Source: Rhea pennata
Taxonomy: Eukaryota; Chordata; Aves; Rheiformes; Rheidae
DNA length: 64,000 nt
Reading direction: 5' to 3'
Assembly: GCF_028389875.1 (NCBI RefSeq)
Contig: NC_084668.1
Location: 25,464,993-25,528,992 of the forward strand
Of this stretch, positions 1 through 12,372 are shown piece by piece. The notes beneath the pieces are model-generated. The model was not told where the DNA came from and ran no database searches. It worked only from the letters and a program-made list of their open reading frames with translations. The position numbers and the translations under genes are program-made. Every line of letters begins with the position of its first letter. Positions within the stretch are counted from its first letter, which is position 1.

Positions 1-2339
1 CAGAGATTTGGCTTCCCTGGGATGTTTCTGGGACTCGGTTTAGAGCATGTCTCAAAGGGAGTTTGGGTGGTAGCTTCTGCTTAGAGGAGGAGATCCCTTT
101 AGAGCAAAGAATTAAGGACAGCCTGCAGGGACCTGGGGCAACCTGCAAAAGAGGTGCTGGGGAGAAGAGGGAAGAGAAAAGGTGCTGGGAGGAACCAGCA
201 GAGAGCCAGGTCTGTACGCGTGTTGCTGGCTGCAGTTCCAGCATCTCTGTGAAGAAAGCGTCCTCCCGACGAGGAGCTGTGCTGGCCGTACGAGCGTGCG
301 CTCCTGCAGTGCTGATACCCGGCGCTTGGGTAAGGACGCAGGGTTTGTGGTTTTAGGCAGAGGAGACGAGCGACTGCTGTGCAAGAGAGAGCAGAGAGAG
401 GTTTTCGGGAAGAACTTTTGTCCCCTCCGCACGCTGAATAAAAACTTCTTTGTACGACTTTGTCGTATGCCTTAGAGCAGATGATGTAGTGACCAGGAAG
501 CAGCGAGAATTACTAAGTGGGAAAACAGAGCAAGGGCAGGGCAAGGCAGTGTCTTGCTTCTCTGGCTAAATTACACAGAAATGAACATCTGGCAGCAACA
601 GCCGAGCAGAAGGAACTTGGTTGTTACAGAGAAACGATAAATTTTAGGATGGTAACAAATCTGCTGCCTTAGTTAAAATTTAGTACTTTAAGATCGATGA
701 GAGGAAATCTCTGTCCCTTCATTTGTAGAGCAGTATGCTGCTCTGTGGATGTGAAGACATGTCCACAACATGACATTATTTCCTGTTCTTTTATAAGGTT
801 CCCCTACACATCTGTCAGCGTATCTGAATCAGCATTCAGGTGTTTACAGCTATGCATTTGCAAGCTGGCCCCCTACACCTTCTCCTGAGCTTTGGGTTCT
901 TCCACCCAGTCTCTATCGCAGTGTGATTTCTGTTACTGAAGCCAAAATTATCCTTGTGGCTGCTGCAGAAAGGATAGCCTGGTTGTTATTCACTGCTGAA
1001 AAGAAAATATTAAAAGAGCGAAAGCTTTGTTTGGCGATTTTTCTGTTCTATTTGTTTTAAGACCGTGTGCTGATATGCTACGGGTGCAGAGCGGTGGGTG
1101 CCCAGCACCGCGAAGACGCGGGGGACTAGCAGGGCAGCAGTCCTGGTGCAGAAGGATGCGAGCGCAATGTGCTGCACAAGCGCAGAGGCTCTGCAATGGT
1201 CAACAAGATCTTCGGCACCTGGAGCACTAGTGTGTATCACTTAAAGTAAACGCCAGCTTCCTCGACGGCAAGGAGGTTGTACGAATGTGGGGCCTAGCGT
1301 GGAGGAAGAACCATGCTTGTATCTATTACAGCCTCGGCACACGCAGCCCTGCGCGTGGTGCTGATACTCGACATCTTGAAGCATAAATGTGATGTCTCAC
1401 TGCGAGTCTCAATGACAGTGTTTGCTCACTGCTTGCAAACAAACAAAATGACTGTGTTGACTTCCCATAATGTTGCCTGGGGAGCCATAGAGAGATGCTG
1501 CAGGTTTTTTGAACTCCCTCCAGATACAGGCCACAGCTTGCGTGCGTGTTTTCTTTAGAGCGTGGAGAGCTTTGCCATCTCACATGTGCTATTTTTATTG
1601 GCTGCGTTTGCGAACGCCTGTCGTTTTATTCCAGCTGTGCTGGTGTTTGCCCCAGCTGCAGGTGCTCTGGTTGCTACAAAGGTTTCTGGCCCTGGCCAAG
1701 CCAACCTCCACCCGCCCTCGCCGTGTCCCCAGTGCACACACGCTCGCCGCCGCGTTCGAGCCGGGGAAGGAGAAGCGCCGTGGGGCTGAGGGCAGCCCGG
1801 TGCTGCCGCGGGGGCAAGCTGGGACCGCAGGGGGTTGTGACTGGGCGATCCAGTCCTCTCTCCTTCCCAGCTGAAGAAGGTGGTGCCGCGGGTTGCTGCT
1901 TCATCTCATGATGTTCGCTGCTCTGCTTGGAGAAGACACTGGCAGCGGAGGGTCTGGGGCAGGGGGAGACCAGCAGGGACGGACGTGTGGCCTGAGCTGT
2001 AGGTTTTTCGTAAAAAGTGAGGGGAGATCTGCTATACTGATTACTTAGATAATATTTACTGTCTCTGTTCATGTCATGAAGCCTTATATCCTTTTCCTAA
2101 ATTACTGTTCTTCTGCGTAACAAATGGCTCTTTAATAGCTCATGTCTCGATAACTTTAAGGAAAAAAACACACTTTAAGTACAAAATTTAAAATGAGTAA
2201 ATCCTACCTGGTGGTCTGTATTTCCAGGCCTGCAAAGATAATTTCAGCTCCATAATTCAAAGTTTCTTTCCTTTTCTTTCTCTCTCTGTAGGAGAAAGCG
2301 TTTTCTTCCATCTCACAGTAATTTTATACATGTCATAAA
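1..2339. other. Noncoding, no gene seen
   Basis: Mixed composition with moderate CpG. Only short frames without family resemblance. Confidence 0.6.
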
Positions 2340-2600
2340 TAATGCGGGCGCTTTTCAGAATTAGCACCACAGGGAAACCCGTGACTGCCGATCGCCGGAG
2401 CTCGGCCGCGTTCGGGTCCGGCCCCGCGGCCGCGGCCGGGCAGCTCCCCGCGGCCCCTCGCGCCCGGACCCGCCGATCCCTGGTGACCGGTTTGCCGGCG
2501 GCGAACCCCTTGAGGTGCTGCGCCGCGAGCTGCTTTCTGCTGGTCGTCTCCCGGGGCCACCTCCGCCTGCCCCGCTGCTGATGGCAGCTCGTCTGTAGCC
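2340..2600. promoter_or_regulatory. CpG island, no gene recognised
   Basis: Dense CpG with clusters such as CCCCGCGGCCGCGGCCGGGC (about 2432-2451), sharply bounded by AT-rich flanks. Open frames here are by-products of GC richness. It may be an orphan promoter or a GC-rich local spot. Confidence 0.6.
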
Positions 2601-5600
2601 GGCAACTCGTCGGCTTCCAAAAGGAAAATAATTCTCTTTAAACAGAGAGTGCCGCCCATAGAGCTGCACCATCACAAAAACACGGGGGTTATTTGCAGCC
2701 TGCAGGCACAAAGTGGCTTTTTTGATAAATTCTTAATATCCAGGTACGGTCGTGCCTACTGAAATGATAAGCGCTGGAAGAGTTAACGAAGCGGAGCTTC
2801 GGGAAGTCTGTGGGACAAGGGATGCCAGCTCAGGTGCGACAGCCTCCTTCGTATAAAGCTCCTAACGGCTGCAGGAGAGGGGAGCAGGGGAGTCGTTTTA
2901 CTCTTCGCGTTTTCTTTGAGGTTGTTGAATGAGCTTGAGCCTAGCGACTTCTCTGCTGCAGAGCAGGGGCAGGAGTTGTCGTGTGCCTTTGTGCTCTAAA
3001 AGCTCTTACTGATCTTTGCGTTCTACTTCTTTCTTCTATTTCTACCTCTTGCTTCCAAATTTTGCTTGCTGTATTAAGACTCTGAGAACAGGGCACTTGT
3101 GCTCTGCCTATTCGGTTGTGCTGCTGCTATGCGCTGTTTGTGCATTATACACTTTTGATTAGGATTTTAATTTTGGGACTTTTTTGGACTTTTTTTATAT
3201 TCCATTTCCGTCAACTTCAAAACACGACTGTAAAATGTTGATGCAGACATTCAAACCTCAGTTATGAAGAACTGTACAATTTCAGTCTTGCTGTTTTTGA
3301 GAATACATAAAAAGGCAGGAAAAAAATTCCATATAGTGGAAGCTGCAAATGAATTTGCTCTTAACCACTGTATTACAGTGACTTGAGTATAACCTGCCTG
3401 TAAAACTTTCCAGCTGTTCTAGCTCTTTCCCTTTCGGAAGGCTGCCTATAGAATAAATTAAGAGTATAGAACTGAAACCAAGATGTGAAATTAAAGTTTA
3501 ATAAAAGTAAATAAGGTCCTGGATTTATTTTAAAGAGTGAGGCAATAAAAATGAACATATAAAAACTTGCAATTTAAAATAACGTACATTCTTTTTATGT
3601 CATTCCTCTGTCTTGAATTTTATTGGTACAACTGAGTTATATTTACTCAAGCTGCATACCTGTGTTTTTCCAACAGCAATGGTAGCTTGTGTGTTTAGCT
3701 TTTGAGATGCCATGGAGGAAGCCTGAGGAGCAAAGCGGAAAAAGGGAGCTGAAGAGGTAGCTAGCGCTGCTGTGGTCAGTGCCACCTGGCACCAGCACCG
3801 TGAGGCTGCCTGGGGCGCCCTTGGTCCGTGCCCAGCGAGCAGCCCCACACCTCTGCCCAGCTCTGTGGGGCCCTGCACGGCGGTGGTGGTGGTGGAGACC
3901 TGGCCCTGGAGGCTGCCTGCTGCTGCACGTCGGCAGTGCAGACCCAGTGGGCTGGAGGAGGTGCTGTCGGTGCTTCCCTCCTGCCAAAAGAGAGACTTGA
4001 TATCACTCCTGGAAAAGTCTCTCTTTTGTCATGAGCAATGTGGAAAAATGCTTAACCATGGAGGCCCAGAGTCCAAGGCCTTGTTTCCGTTTAGTTCAAC
4101 AACAGTAACAGCAGGAGTGAAACGTCTGCGTACTGCTGAGTTGTACGGCTTACTGATACTATTGGTGAACACTGCTTGACCTCCACTGAAGGTGGACTAG
4201 AGGATCTTCTCTCTAGCTTTGAGACCTGCTGGGGTAAGGAGGGAGAACCCCTTTTCCCTTTCTGGAGTCTTCAGAATGAATTCTCTTTGCATTCAAGAAA
4301 TGGTAATTCCTATGAAAGGACATTTTCCAGTGTACTCCATGAAGGGAAGAGGAAGTTTGGAGGAGGAGAGAGAAGAGAACGTTTAAATAGTGTTGAGCAT
4401 CTCGGACCCGTAAGTAGTGTTGTCTTTGCCATGGATGTAAGAGGGAGAAGAACGTGAGTGGCACAGAAACCTGGCTTCATCTAAAGTAACTAGCTCGGTT
4501 TGCATCGTTTTGTTCTCTCTGTCTTTCCATCCCATTTGCAGAACTGCAGCCTCTATCCTGCAACCTTCCAAGCCTCTTCAGTTACCAACGCCTTCAAAGA
4601 CAACTCAGTTGTTGTGGACCAAGTCTACATCTCATAGGTAGTCCAAACTACTACCTTTTGAGTGCAGAAATTGATTTTCTGCCTGTTTGCAGTTGAATAT
4701 TGCCCTATTTCTATACAGTGTTTGCTAGCAGGGGCTGCAGAAGCAATAGTTTTTAAAGCACCAAGGCAGGTTCGCACAGTCTGACTGAGATACTACACTC
4801 CTTCTGAATTTCTTGTTCAGCAAAAGCGATTTCTGTGCTCTGTTAGTGGCTTTCACTTCAGATAGGGACATTAATTGGGTCTACACTGATGAGAGTTGTG
4901 CAAGCTTTCTCATGTAGGACAAAACTTTCTCTAAGGTTGATTCTCCTGGCATTTGATTCATTCAAAGAAAACAGTTTGTCCATTTTACCACATTTGCAAA
5001 GCTGAAGAGAAAAGATTTAGCCTATTTCATACGGACAAAAAAGAGGATTTTTTAAAAAAGTGCCCTGATTCAGAACTGTCTGTTCTGGGACGTTCATGAT
5101 CCCTCAGCTAGAGAATGAATCTCTGGCAGTTGTGTGATGCTGTTTCCCAAGACTCCCCAATACAGACCCATCTGCCCTCAAAACTGGGCTGAGCTGCCTG
5201 CTCAGTGGTGGTCTTAACTGGCATCAAGGCAGTCTAAATGGAGAATTAATGTGGATTGGCCACAGTAATACAACCATTGTGTTGCTAACACATTCTCCAT
5301 CTTACTCTAATATCTCCCTGTGGATAAAATGCTGAATTATCTATCCTGGAGCTATTGTTTCTCAAAAATTGCGGAGTCTAGCATGGCTCTGCAAAGCCGT
5401 TGATTCCTTCTGGCATTGAGGAGCGGGCAGAATTGTTATTTTGATGATAAGGTGCCCGTTCTCACCTGCCTCACACCCACTGCCCTCCCGCCCTTTGGCT
5501 CTGGAAAAGGAGGGAGGTGAAGGACGTGTTTGCTGCGATGCTGGGGCAGAAGAGAGGAGGCTAAAGTTGTCTTGGCTTCTTTGCTGTAACCATTCTGGTA

Positions 5601-5916
5601 TTGCCATCTGGAAGTCACTGAGGGAGCCTGTTAATTTAATTTTATTACTGTGTATTTTAAAGACTGTCAGGGAAGCCCAGGGCTTTGGGACAGGTCTTCA
5701 TTTTAGTTTAGTCTAAATCAAAATAAATAATAAAATCCTCATGAAGATGTACAGGCACCATGAGATACTTATTCAACCTGACATGATGAAAAAATAAACT
5801 AATGATGTTTTATAGGCTCATGAAAAAATATTTACTTACTTCATATGATTGTGCCAATAAAGTTTTAAACAGATTAAAAGCAAAGACAGATGAGAATGTC
5901 CATACTGATGACTTGC

Positions 5917-5919
<3 letters not shown>

Positions 5920-5961
<42 letters not shown>
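5920..5961. repeat. Homopolymer run A42
   Basis: Forty-two consecutive A residues preceded by TTGCATT and followed by GGAAAG. An AATAAA lies at 5856-5861, 59 bp upstream. It may be a mutation-prone microsatellite or the remains of a poly(A) tail; no target-site duplication was recognised. Confidence 0.95.
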
Positions 5962-5963
<2 letters not shown>

Positions 5964-7858
5964 AAAGAGAATTATCCCAAAATGACAAAGCTTTCCAAAC
6001 CCCATTTAAACTCATTAAAATAATGTCTGGTGCAACCTGAACTTGTTTGACTTCTCAAACCAAGCAAGTTTAGCCATAAATTTGGCAAGCCCTTAGCAAT
6101 AATTGAAGAAAAATGGTACAAGTGCATATTGGGAAAGATTTTGGATCAGAATATAGGCTTTGGGAATGAACTAAACTTGAAACGAGGCTATTTCAGTCTG
6201 TGCAATTATGTTTCCAGAGATGCATCTGATGTACTGAGGCTGTTAGAATAAGATTTTGTTCACCAAAAAGACGGGCAAAGGAAGTGTGTGAACCTAGTTG
6301 AGTTGAGCCAAGTGCTACGATGAGTATAGATACGTTTCTTTAAAGTGTTCAAATGTTTTAGCCGTTACATACAGGAAGTAAGACTACGACAATTGAGAGA
6401 TAGGAGCAAGTTCTCTACCTAGTACAAAATTCATGAAGATCACACTGCATGCCAGAAACAACTAGTTTCAGAAGTACATGCATCTCTTGAATTATTTTTG
6501 GCACAGAGTTGAACTTCTGCTGTGATTTGCATCCCCTGCTATTGCAAGCCTGACTGGTAGCCCTAACATGAGAATGCTCTGGAATCAGAATTCATCACAG
6601 AATAACGCCATAATGAAAACACGCGAGTTTCATGTCCATAGTACCTGCCAACGCTGCAGGCACCTCTGGAGCTGCCTGGCACTGAGCCCCAGCAAGTGCC
6701 ATGATGAAGCCAACAAGGGTTCAGGGTGGGCAAAGCAGGGCAGAATTCGGCCCAATTCACCCAAGGAAGAATAAAATGGAGCATTTGGTGGATGCTACCA
6801 AGGAGGGGAAGCTTTGTTTCAAGGATGAAATGGCTCGCAAGAAAATCAAATATATATAAAACTGGCCAAATCAACACTAAGATAAATTTATGGTATTGAC
6901 TAATGTACAAGCATGTATCTTGCCTTGCAGCGTGTCAGTGCTCTTAGCTGTTCTTCCACAGACTAAACTATGTAATTAATGAATTTTCCTATGGCAACAA
7001 CAGCTCTGAGTGAGGACCCGGCGTTCCGCCACGCGCCTGCTGACCGCTCGTAATGTTCTGCACTTGTATGGTGTTAATGTTCCTCTTTTTTTCCCCCTTA
7101 GTTAAAAAACTGTTGGTCCATTAAAAGGCTGCTTATAACAATTTATTTTTTTCCTTAGGATTGGTCTTCCACTGAGGTAAATAAATGATGTACAAAAATG
7201 AAAAATGTACAGATCAAAAAATGGGAGAAGATGTGGCATGAGCATCATGAATGAGCCCAGATAACTGCAGGGAGGGGCTGGGATTCGTGATGCTACATCC
7301 CTGACCTAAACCACTGACAAATATATGATGTACTGGTCTGGAGCTAAACGTAAACTTTGATTGAACCACGCTTCTATTAGCAGTATGCTTACAAGCAAGC
7401 GTATCTCAGGTCTCTGGATCCTAGTTCTGGATTGGAAATAATGCATGTCTGATTGATATCTGCAACAAGTTCTTCATAAGTCAATGCATTTTTAAAGAAG
7501 GATAATCCTTTTTTTTTTCTTACTTCCTTATTTTTTAATTCATTCCTGCAAGCTAGTTTGTGCACAAATTGTTTTTTGCACGATGTGCACAAATCACCTA
7601 ACATATTCCTGCCTGCAGGACATCTGTAATTGGCTTTTTTTTTTAGTTTTTTTTAATCAAATTTTAAAATGTCTGAGCAGCCGTATGTGTGATAAAGATT
7701 AACCGCTATGTAGAATGACTGCTTTCAGAGAAGAGGGTGTATCAGAGCTCAGCACGAATGAAAGGTGTGCGCTCTGTTAGGTAATTCAAAACTATCATGA
7801 TATGGCTAGCAATGCTTATGATCTTACCTCTGTTTTCTTTCTATCTCTGTTCTTCCCT

Positions 7859-7894
7859 AAAAAAAAAAAAAAAAAAAAAAGAAAGAAAAAAAAA
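7859..7894. repeat. A-rich run (A22 then GAAAG and more A)
   Basis: Twenty-two As followed by GAAAG and nine further As. Simple low-complexity sequence. Confidence 0.95.
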
Positions 7895-9388
7895 GGCTGT
7901 AAACCAGAGAGGCTACAATATAAATAGATATATATCTAATTGATGTAGTAAGCAATGACCACGCCAGGGGCCAGATGGGCCTTGGGTCAGCCTATAAATC
8001 AATACGATCAATACAATCTGAGTGTAGAACGGCACAACAGCTTAACTTGGGCCCCTCTGCCTTGCATGTGCGTGTCGTTGTTTTCTAATAGGCCACCGTG
8101 GAGTAAAGTGGATGTTCTGGCCCCTTTTCTAATATGCCTATTACTGTAAGTGCTACCCGTTCTGCAGTTTGGTCTGCTTCCATCCTGAGGCACTTTCAGA
8201 AAGACTCCAACATTTTTATAATTCAGAGTGATGAAAAAAACTATCAACATGACTATTGGCAGAGCAAGCAATCCCATTTACTAGCGTTGAAGCTAAACAC
8301 CCCCTGCCTGGTAAAGCTGCCACTGTCTCTTGCCGGCCATGCCGAAACGATGTCCCAGGCAAGGGGTCTCCCACCTCTAGCTCTTGCAGCCCAGGTCAAG
8401 AATGGCCTGGGTATACAGTAAATCCTCATTTAACTCTAGACCAAAGATCACCTCGCAGCAGCAAAGGAAGTTAACTCTCGCTTTAAAGCCAGATGGTGCA
8501 GGTTTGAATGCTGAGAAAGAAGATGTTGAAAAACAAATGAGAACAGCTCTGAGACAGAGACTGCCAATTTCCTTACTGTTGCTGGGCTTCTCCTCTGTTC
8601 TCCTTAAAATGTGTTTGCACCACACAGCAACCAAAGATCAGTCTGATGCTATTACTTCAGTTTTCTGAAGTGAATTTGAGGTGTTGTAAGTGAAACCTTC
8701 GCTTTCCAGAATTAGCTTCCCCTTCCCCTCCTCGAATACACACCTTTGAAAATCTTCTTCCTTGTTTTCCCATTGCACGCGTACTATACAACAATCATCA
8801 TATTTTACGGGAAAATTCAAACAACTTGATCACTACTTACTTTGCTGTACCATAGGGAAGCACCAGCCTGTGTTGGCAAATGCCTTCCATCAGTCATGAT
8901 CTGCAAAAACCTTGGTCAGAAAAGAAAGAAGATTCTTGGTTCATATAAGCGTTGGGCTTGCTGGGGCTAACAGCTAACACAAGGAGAGTTTATTAGTGCT
9001 ATCTGGTTTTAACGACCTTACTAAGGCCAGCAGCTCCTCAAATGTGTGAGCCACTAGCCTTGACATGGGTACTGACAAATTCCAGCGTGAATTCAGCCTG
9101 CATAGGGCAATTCACTGTGAACATGAATTCACTGGCTTCCCTTTCAACAACTGAGCCAAAAGATCTGCTCCAAAAATGCTAAACTCAAAGACATTCAAAA
9201 TGTGGATATAAATGCTGCAGTCTAGAACTAGCTAATCATCTCTGGCCTAGGCAAGAATTGGAGATGCAACAAGGAGATGCAAAGCTTCACAGTCTGTTTG
9301 CATCACTTGTATCCTCGAGTTTTTGGCAACCGTCAAAAACCTTGTATTGGATTCTTCTATTGGCTTCCTAAACAAAGCAAGGGAAATG

Positions 9389-9391
<3 letters not shown>

Positions 9392-9431
<40 letters not shown>

Positions 9432-9442
9432 AGTGTGTGTGT
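9392..9442. repeat. Compound (TA)n(TG)n microsatellite
   Basis: An alternating TA run at 9392-9420 passes directly into GT repeats at 9421-9442 with one GA interruption. Confidence 0.97.
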
Positions 9443-10671
9443 TTAGCCACTTTCGTAAGAATTACTATTTCCACAAACCTAAGCTTGGTTTGACTTGCTC
9501 TGCTAGCAAAGGGCAGGGAAACTTGAATACCCTGAGAGGTTCTTGATGGGGAAGCTTACAGGCTGTCTGGGACCGAGGCACAACATCAGAAAGGACTGTT
9601 CTCTAAGAAAATGGCCAGGAAAAAGCTTCAGCCCAAAAGATGAATTAGCCTACACTTTGAGTCACCCTATCGTGACTGTCAGAAGATGTTACCTCCTCAA
9701 ATGAGCCCTTTAGATTCATTCGTTTTTTCTCCTAGTCTCTCCCTATGCTACGGTTGCACTCTCAACAAGGCATGTAGCTCCAAAAAGGAAATTGTCCCTT
9801 ATGGGAAATTGCCCTTTCCTGATGAAAGTACAGGTGCCAGCTGAGCAGCTGTGTAAATGATTTGCTCTGAGACAAAAGCTGCCAATCAGTTTTTCCAGAA
9901 TGACCGTTCAAAAGTTTTGGGATTGTGTCCTTGCTTCGTGTTACATCTTTTTTGGAAACAGAGTCTGACTTCTTTCTGTTAGCTGCTCCAGCATACCTTT
10001 TGGTGATTTGTTGAGCTTAGCTTGGTTTTTGTGTTGTGCTGTTTTATATGAAAATATAATTCCTTCTGTAGGTGCTGGTTTACGGTTATTAGATGTTAAT
10101 GGGCCCTGGCAGAGCGATCATGTGTGCTGGAACATGTTAGGGTTTGATGTGGGCCGTTATTTCATTCTATCGAGGCTACAGCTTGAATGTGTTTGTTTGC
10201 TATTTGGCTTCACTTCTGTTCCACCACTTCCACTGGCTTTCGCTTCTGTTCAGCTGGGCTGAGAAGTTGAGCGGGATTCCTGCCTGGCAGATTTCGGCAT
10301 GTGGAATTCGGAAGCAGTGTTTCTGGCAGTTCGCTGATAAATGCTGAGTTTCCCCAGGCTGCAGGCAGAATCCTTCTGGTCCAAACTTTGTTGTGTATTT
10401 GAATTTCTCAATGCCCATAGATTCTACCATTTTTGTTCCTTTTGAGGCTGCTTCTTTGTTTTCCTTCCCCTCCCATTATAAGGATCCTCTCAAACATGAA
10501 AAAGTCTGGGCTATCCATGCATTTACACTGTGATCTGATCTGCTTTGTAACTTCTGCGATTTGTGGCCCCAGCCCCAAGGAACAGGCAAAGAAGTGCCTG
10601 AGATTGTGGCCTGGCTTCAAACAGGTGGCTTAGAGTCCTGTTCCTCTATTAATCTGCATTGCAGACAATAA

Positions 10672-10726
10672 GCCAGATTGGGTAACTCCACTGGGCTTTG
10701 ATTCAGCTACCCCAGTTTAGTATCAC
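10672..10726. repeat. Relic of a sauropsid palindromic (MITE-like) repeat
   Basis: GGTAACTCCACTGGGCTTTG followed by GCTACCCCAGTTTA resembles the widespread palindromic repeat of turtles and birds with the core AACTCCACTGAAGTCAATGGAGTTACACC. Only part of the element is recognisable. The family assignment is from memory. Confidence 0.4.
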
Positions 10727-12283
10727 AGTCTATCCACAGCAAAAAGATTTCCAGATAAATGGAAAAATGTGAAAAAAGTGTGAATTACTGCCAAAGCACT
10801 GAACTTTCTGCTCTGGGTCCTGCACTCTTCAGACCCTCTCTATCTTATCTATCTTAGCTGAGGGGGAGAAAAGTCTTTTGTTCAGTTCTCCCCAGATCTG
10901 AGAGTTTTCGATGTAGCTGGATCTTTCTCATCTCTGCTCTCCAGCCCACACCTACTGCTGCTTTGCTCATTCAGGTTGATGTGGTACTTGGCCATGTCCT
11001 TTTAAATGTTAGGTGCTTCCCCGGCAGTGTCACCTCTCTCTTCTTTGGAACAAAGGCAGCACATAAGACCATGTTATTTGGTTTATATAAGCAAGCTATG
11101 ATCAGGGACATGAGCCTCTTCACCAGCTCCTACGATGAGTCTCGTTTTGTTGCACTGCCGTACATCCAGCATTGCTGTTCACCTCTCGTAAGTAATGGGA
11201 TTCAGTTAGAAAATGTGAATTTGAACGTACTTGCAGAAATACTATCTTACTATTTGTTCAGATGAGACTTGGGGATGAAAAAGGTGGCCGAGACTCTTTC
11301 TGAGTGAGTGGGCAGTGCTGGGTCTTCCTCCGTGCAACCCAGGTCAGCAGCGGTGGCTTGGAGAGCTTCTGTGGCGACACGGGAAGGTAAGGGATCCTGT
11401 CTGTTTTCTCCAAACTGAGAGACCTTGCCAGGTTAGTGTGTGTGAACGTACAGGGTAGGTTTGGTTTTGATTGTGGTTATAACCAGAACAAGACACTCAC
11501 CAAGCAGAGATGGTTATACCACCTTTCAACGCTTGTGTGTACTCAGTGCTCAGCATCCCACGTGTAAGTTCAGCCTCTTATAAATCTCCTTGAGAAAGGA
11601 AGCTGTTTCCTAAACCTCCCTAAGAAAGAGCGAAACAAACATCTCGTCTGGAATAGTAATCTAGCTCGCTTCCTGCTGCTCCGGCGGCGTCCCCACGGTG
11701 CCTCCACCAGAGAGGGCTCGGTTTCATCCAAGATTTACTGTTCGTTCTGTCAGCCCGTACACATGCCACTTTTGTCTTAATACTTTCTGACATCCCAGCA
11801 GAATTTGCTGTGGAGACTGTGTTTAGATGTCTTCTACAAATTGGCTTAGACCGTAATAGGTGAAATGATGGCAAGAGCTCAAACCTAAACGTGGAGGTAC
11901 AAGGTATGACAGAAGGCATAAATCTTTGTCCCCCCTTCCAGGCCAGATGCACCAAAAGCTTGACAGACTTATGATTTTCTGTGGAGAACAACATATGTTA
12001 TGGTTTTTATTTCTCTAACCATTAATCAAAAGGTATTTTGTATAAACAACATAATTGCAGGCTCTGGCTAGCATGGGTGGGCTGACAGAAAGGTTTTGCA
12101 GCTTTTAAAGCATAGATGAGCTTCCCCATACACTAACATGGTAGTTAGAAGATGCTGTAAGTAAAACACACCAGTGTAGGTGGGTTTGCTGGGCTGAGCA
12201 ACAGCAACAGCATGAGCACATCTGGCTTCTAGCTTCAGTGCCCCTATTGACAGGGCAAGAAATCTGAATTCTCAGTTACGCAT

Positions 12284-12372
12284 GTAGGTGCCTAAATTTT
12301 CAGAAACCCTGAGCACCCAACAATTCCCAGGAATTATTCTGGGATGTGAGCACCTTGGTCCCTGAAAACTGG
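12284..12372. repeat. Relic of a palindromic repeat ('gagcacc ... ggtgctcagcacc' type)
   Basis: The two arms are visible directly: ATTTTCAGAAACCCTGAGCA on the left, and on the right a sequence whose reverse complement reads GTTTTCAGGGACCAAGGTGC. They meet at CCCAGGAATTATTCTGGG. This is an old inverted-repeat element of a type common in sauropsid genomes. Confidence 0.6.

Larger units (their letters stand above)
2601..9391. other. Noncoding, no supported gene
   Basis: Mostly AT-rich sequence with two A-rich runs. A 31-codon stretch after a good acceptor-like site at 4540-4541 was considered as a terminal exon but is too short to support. Confidence 0.55.
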
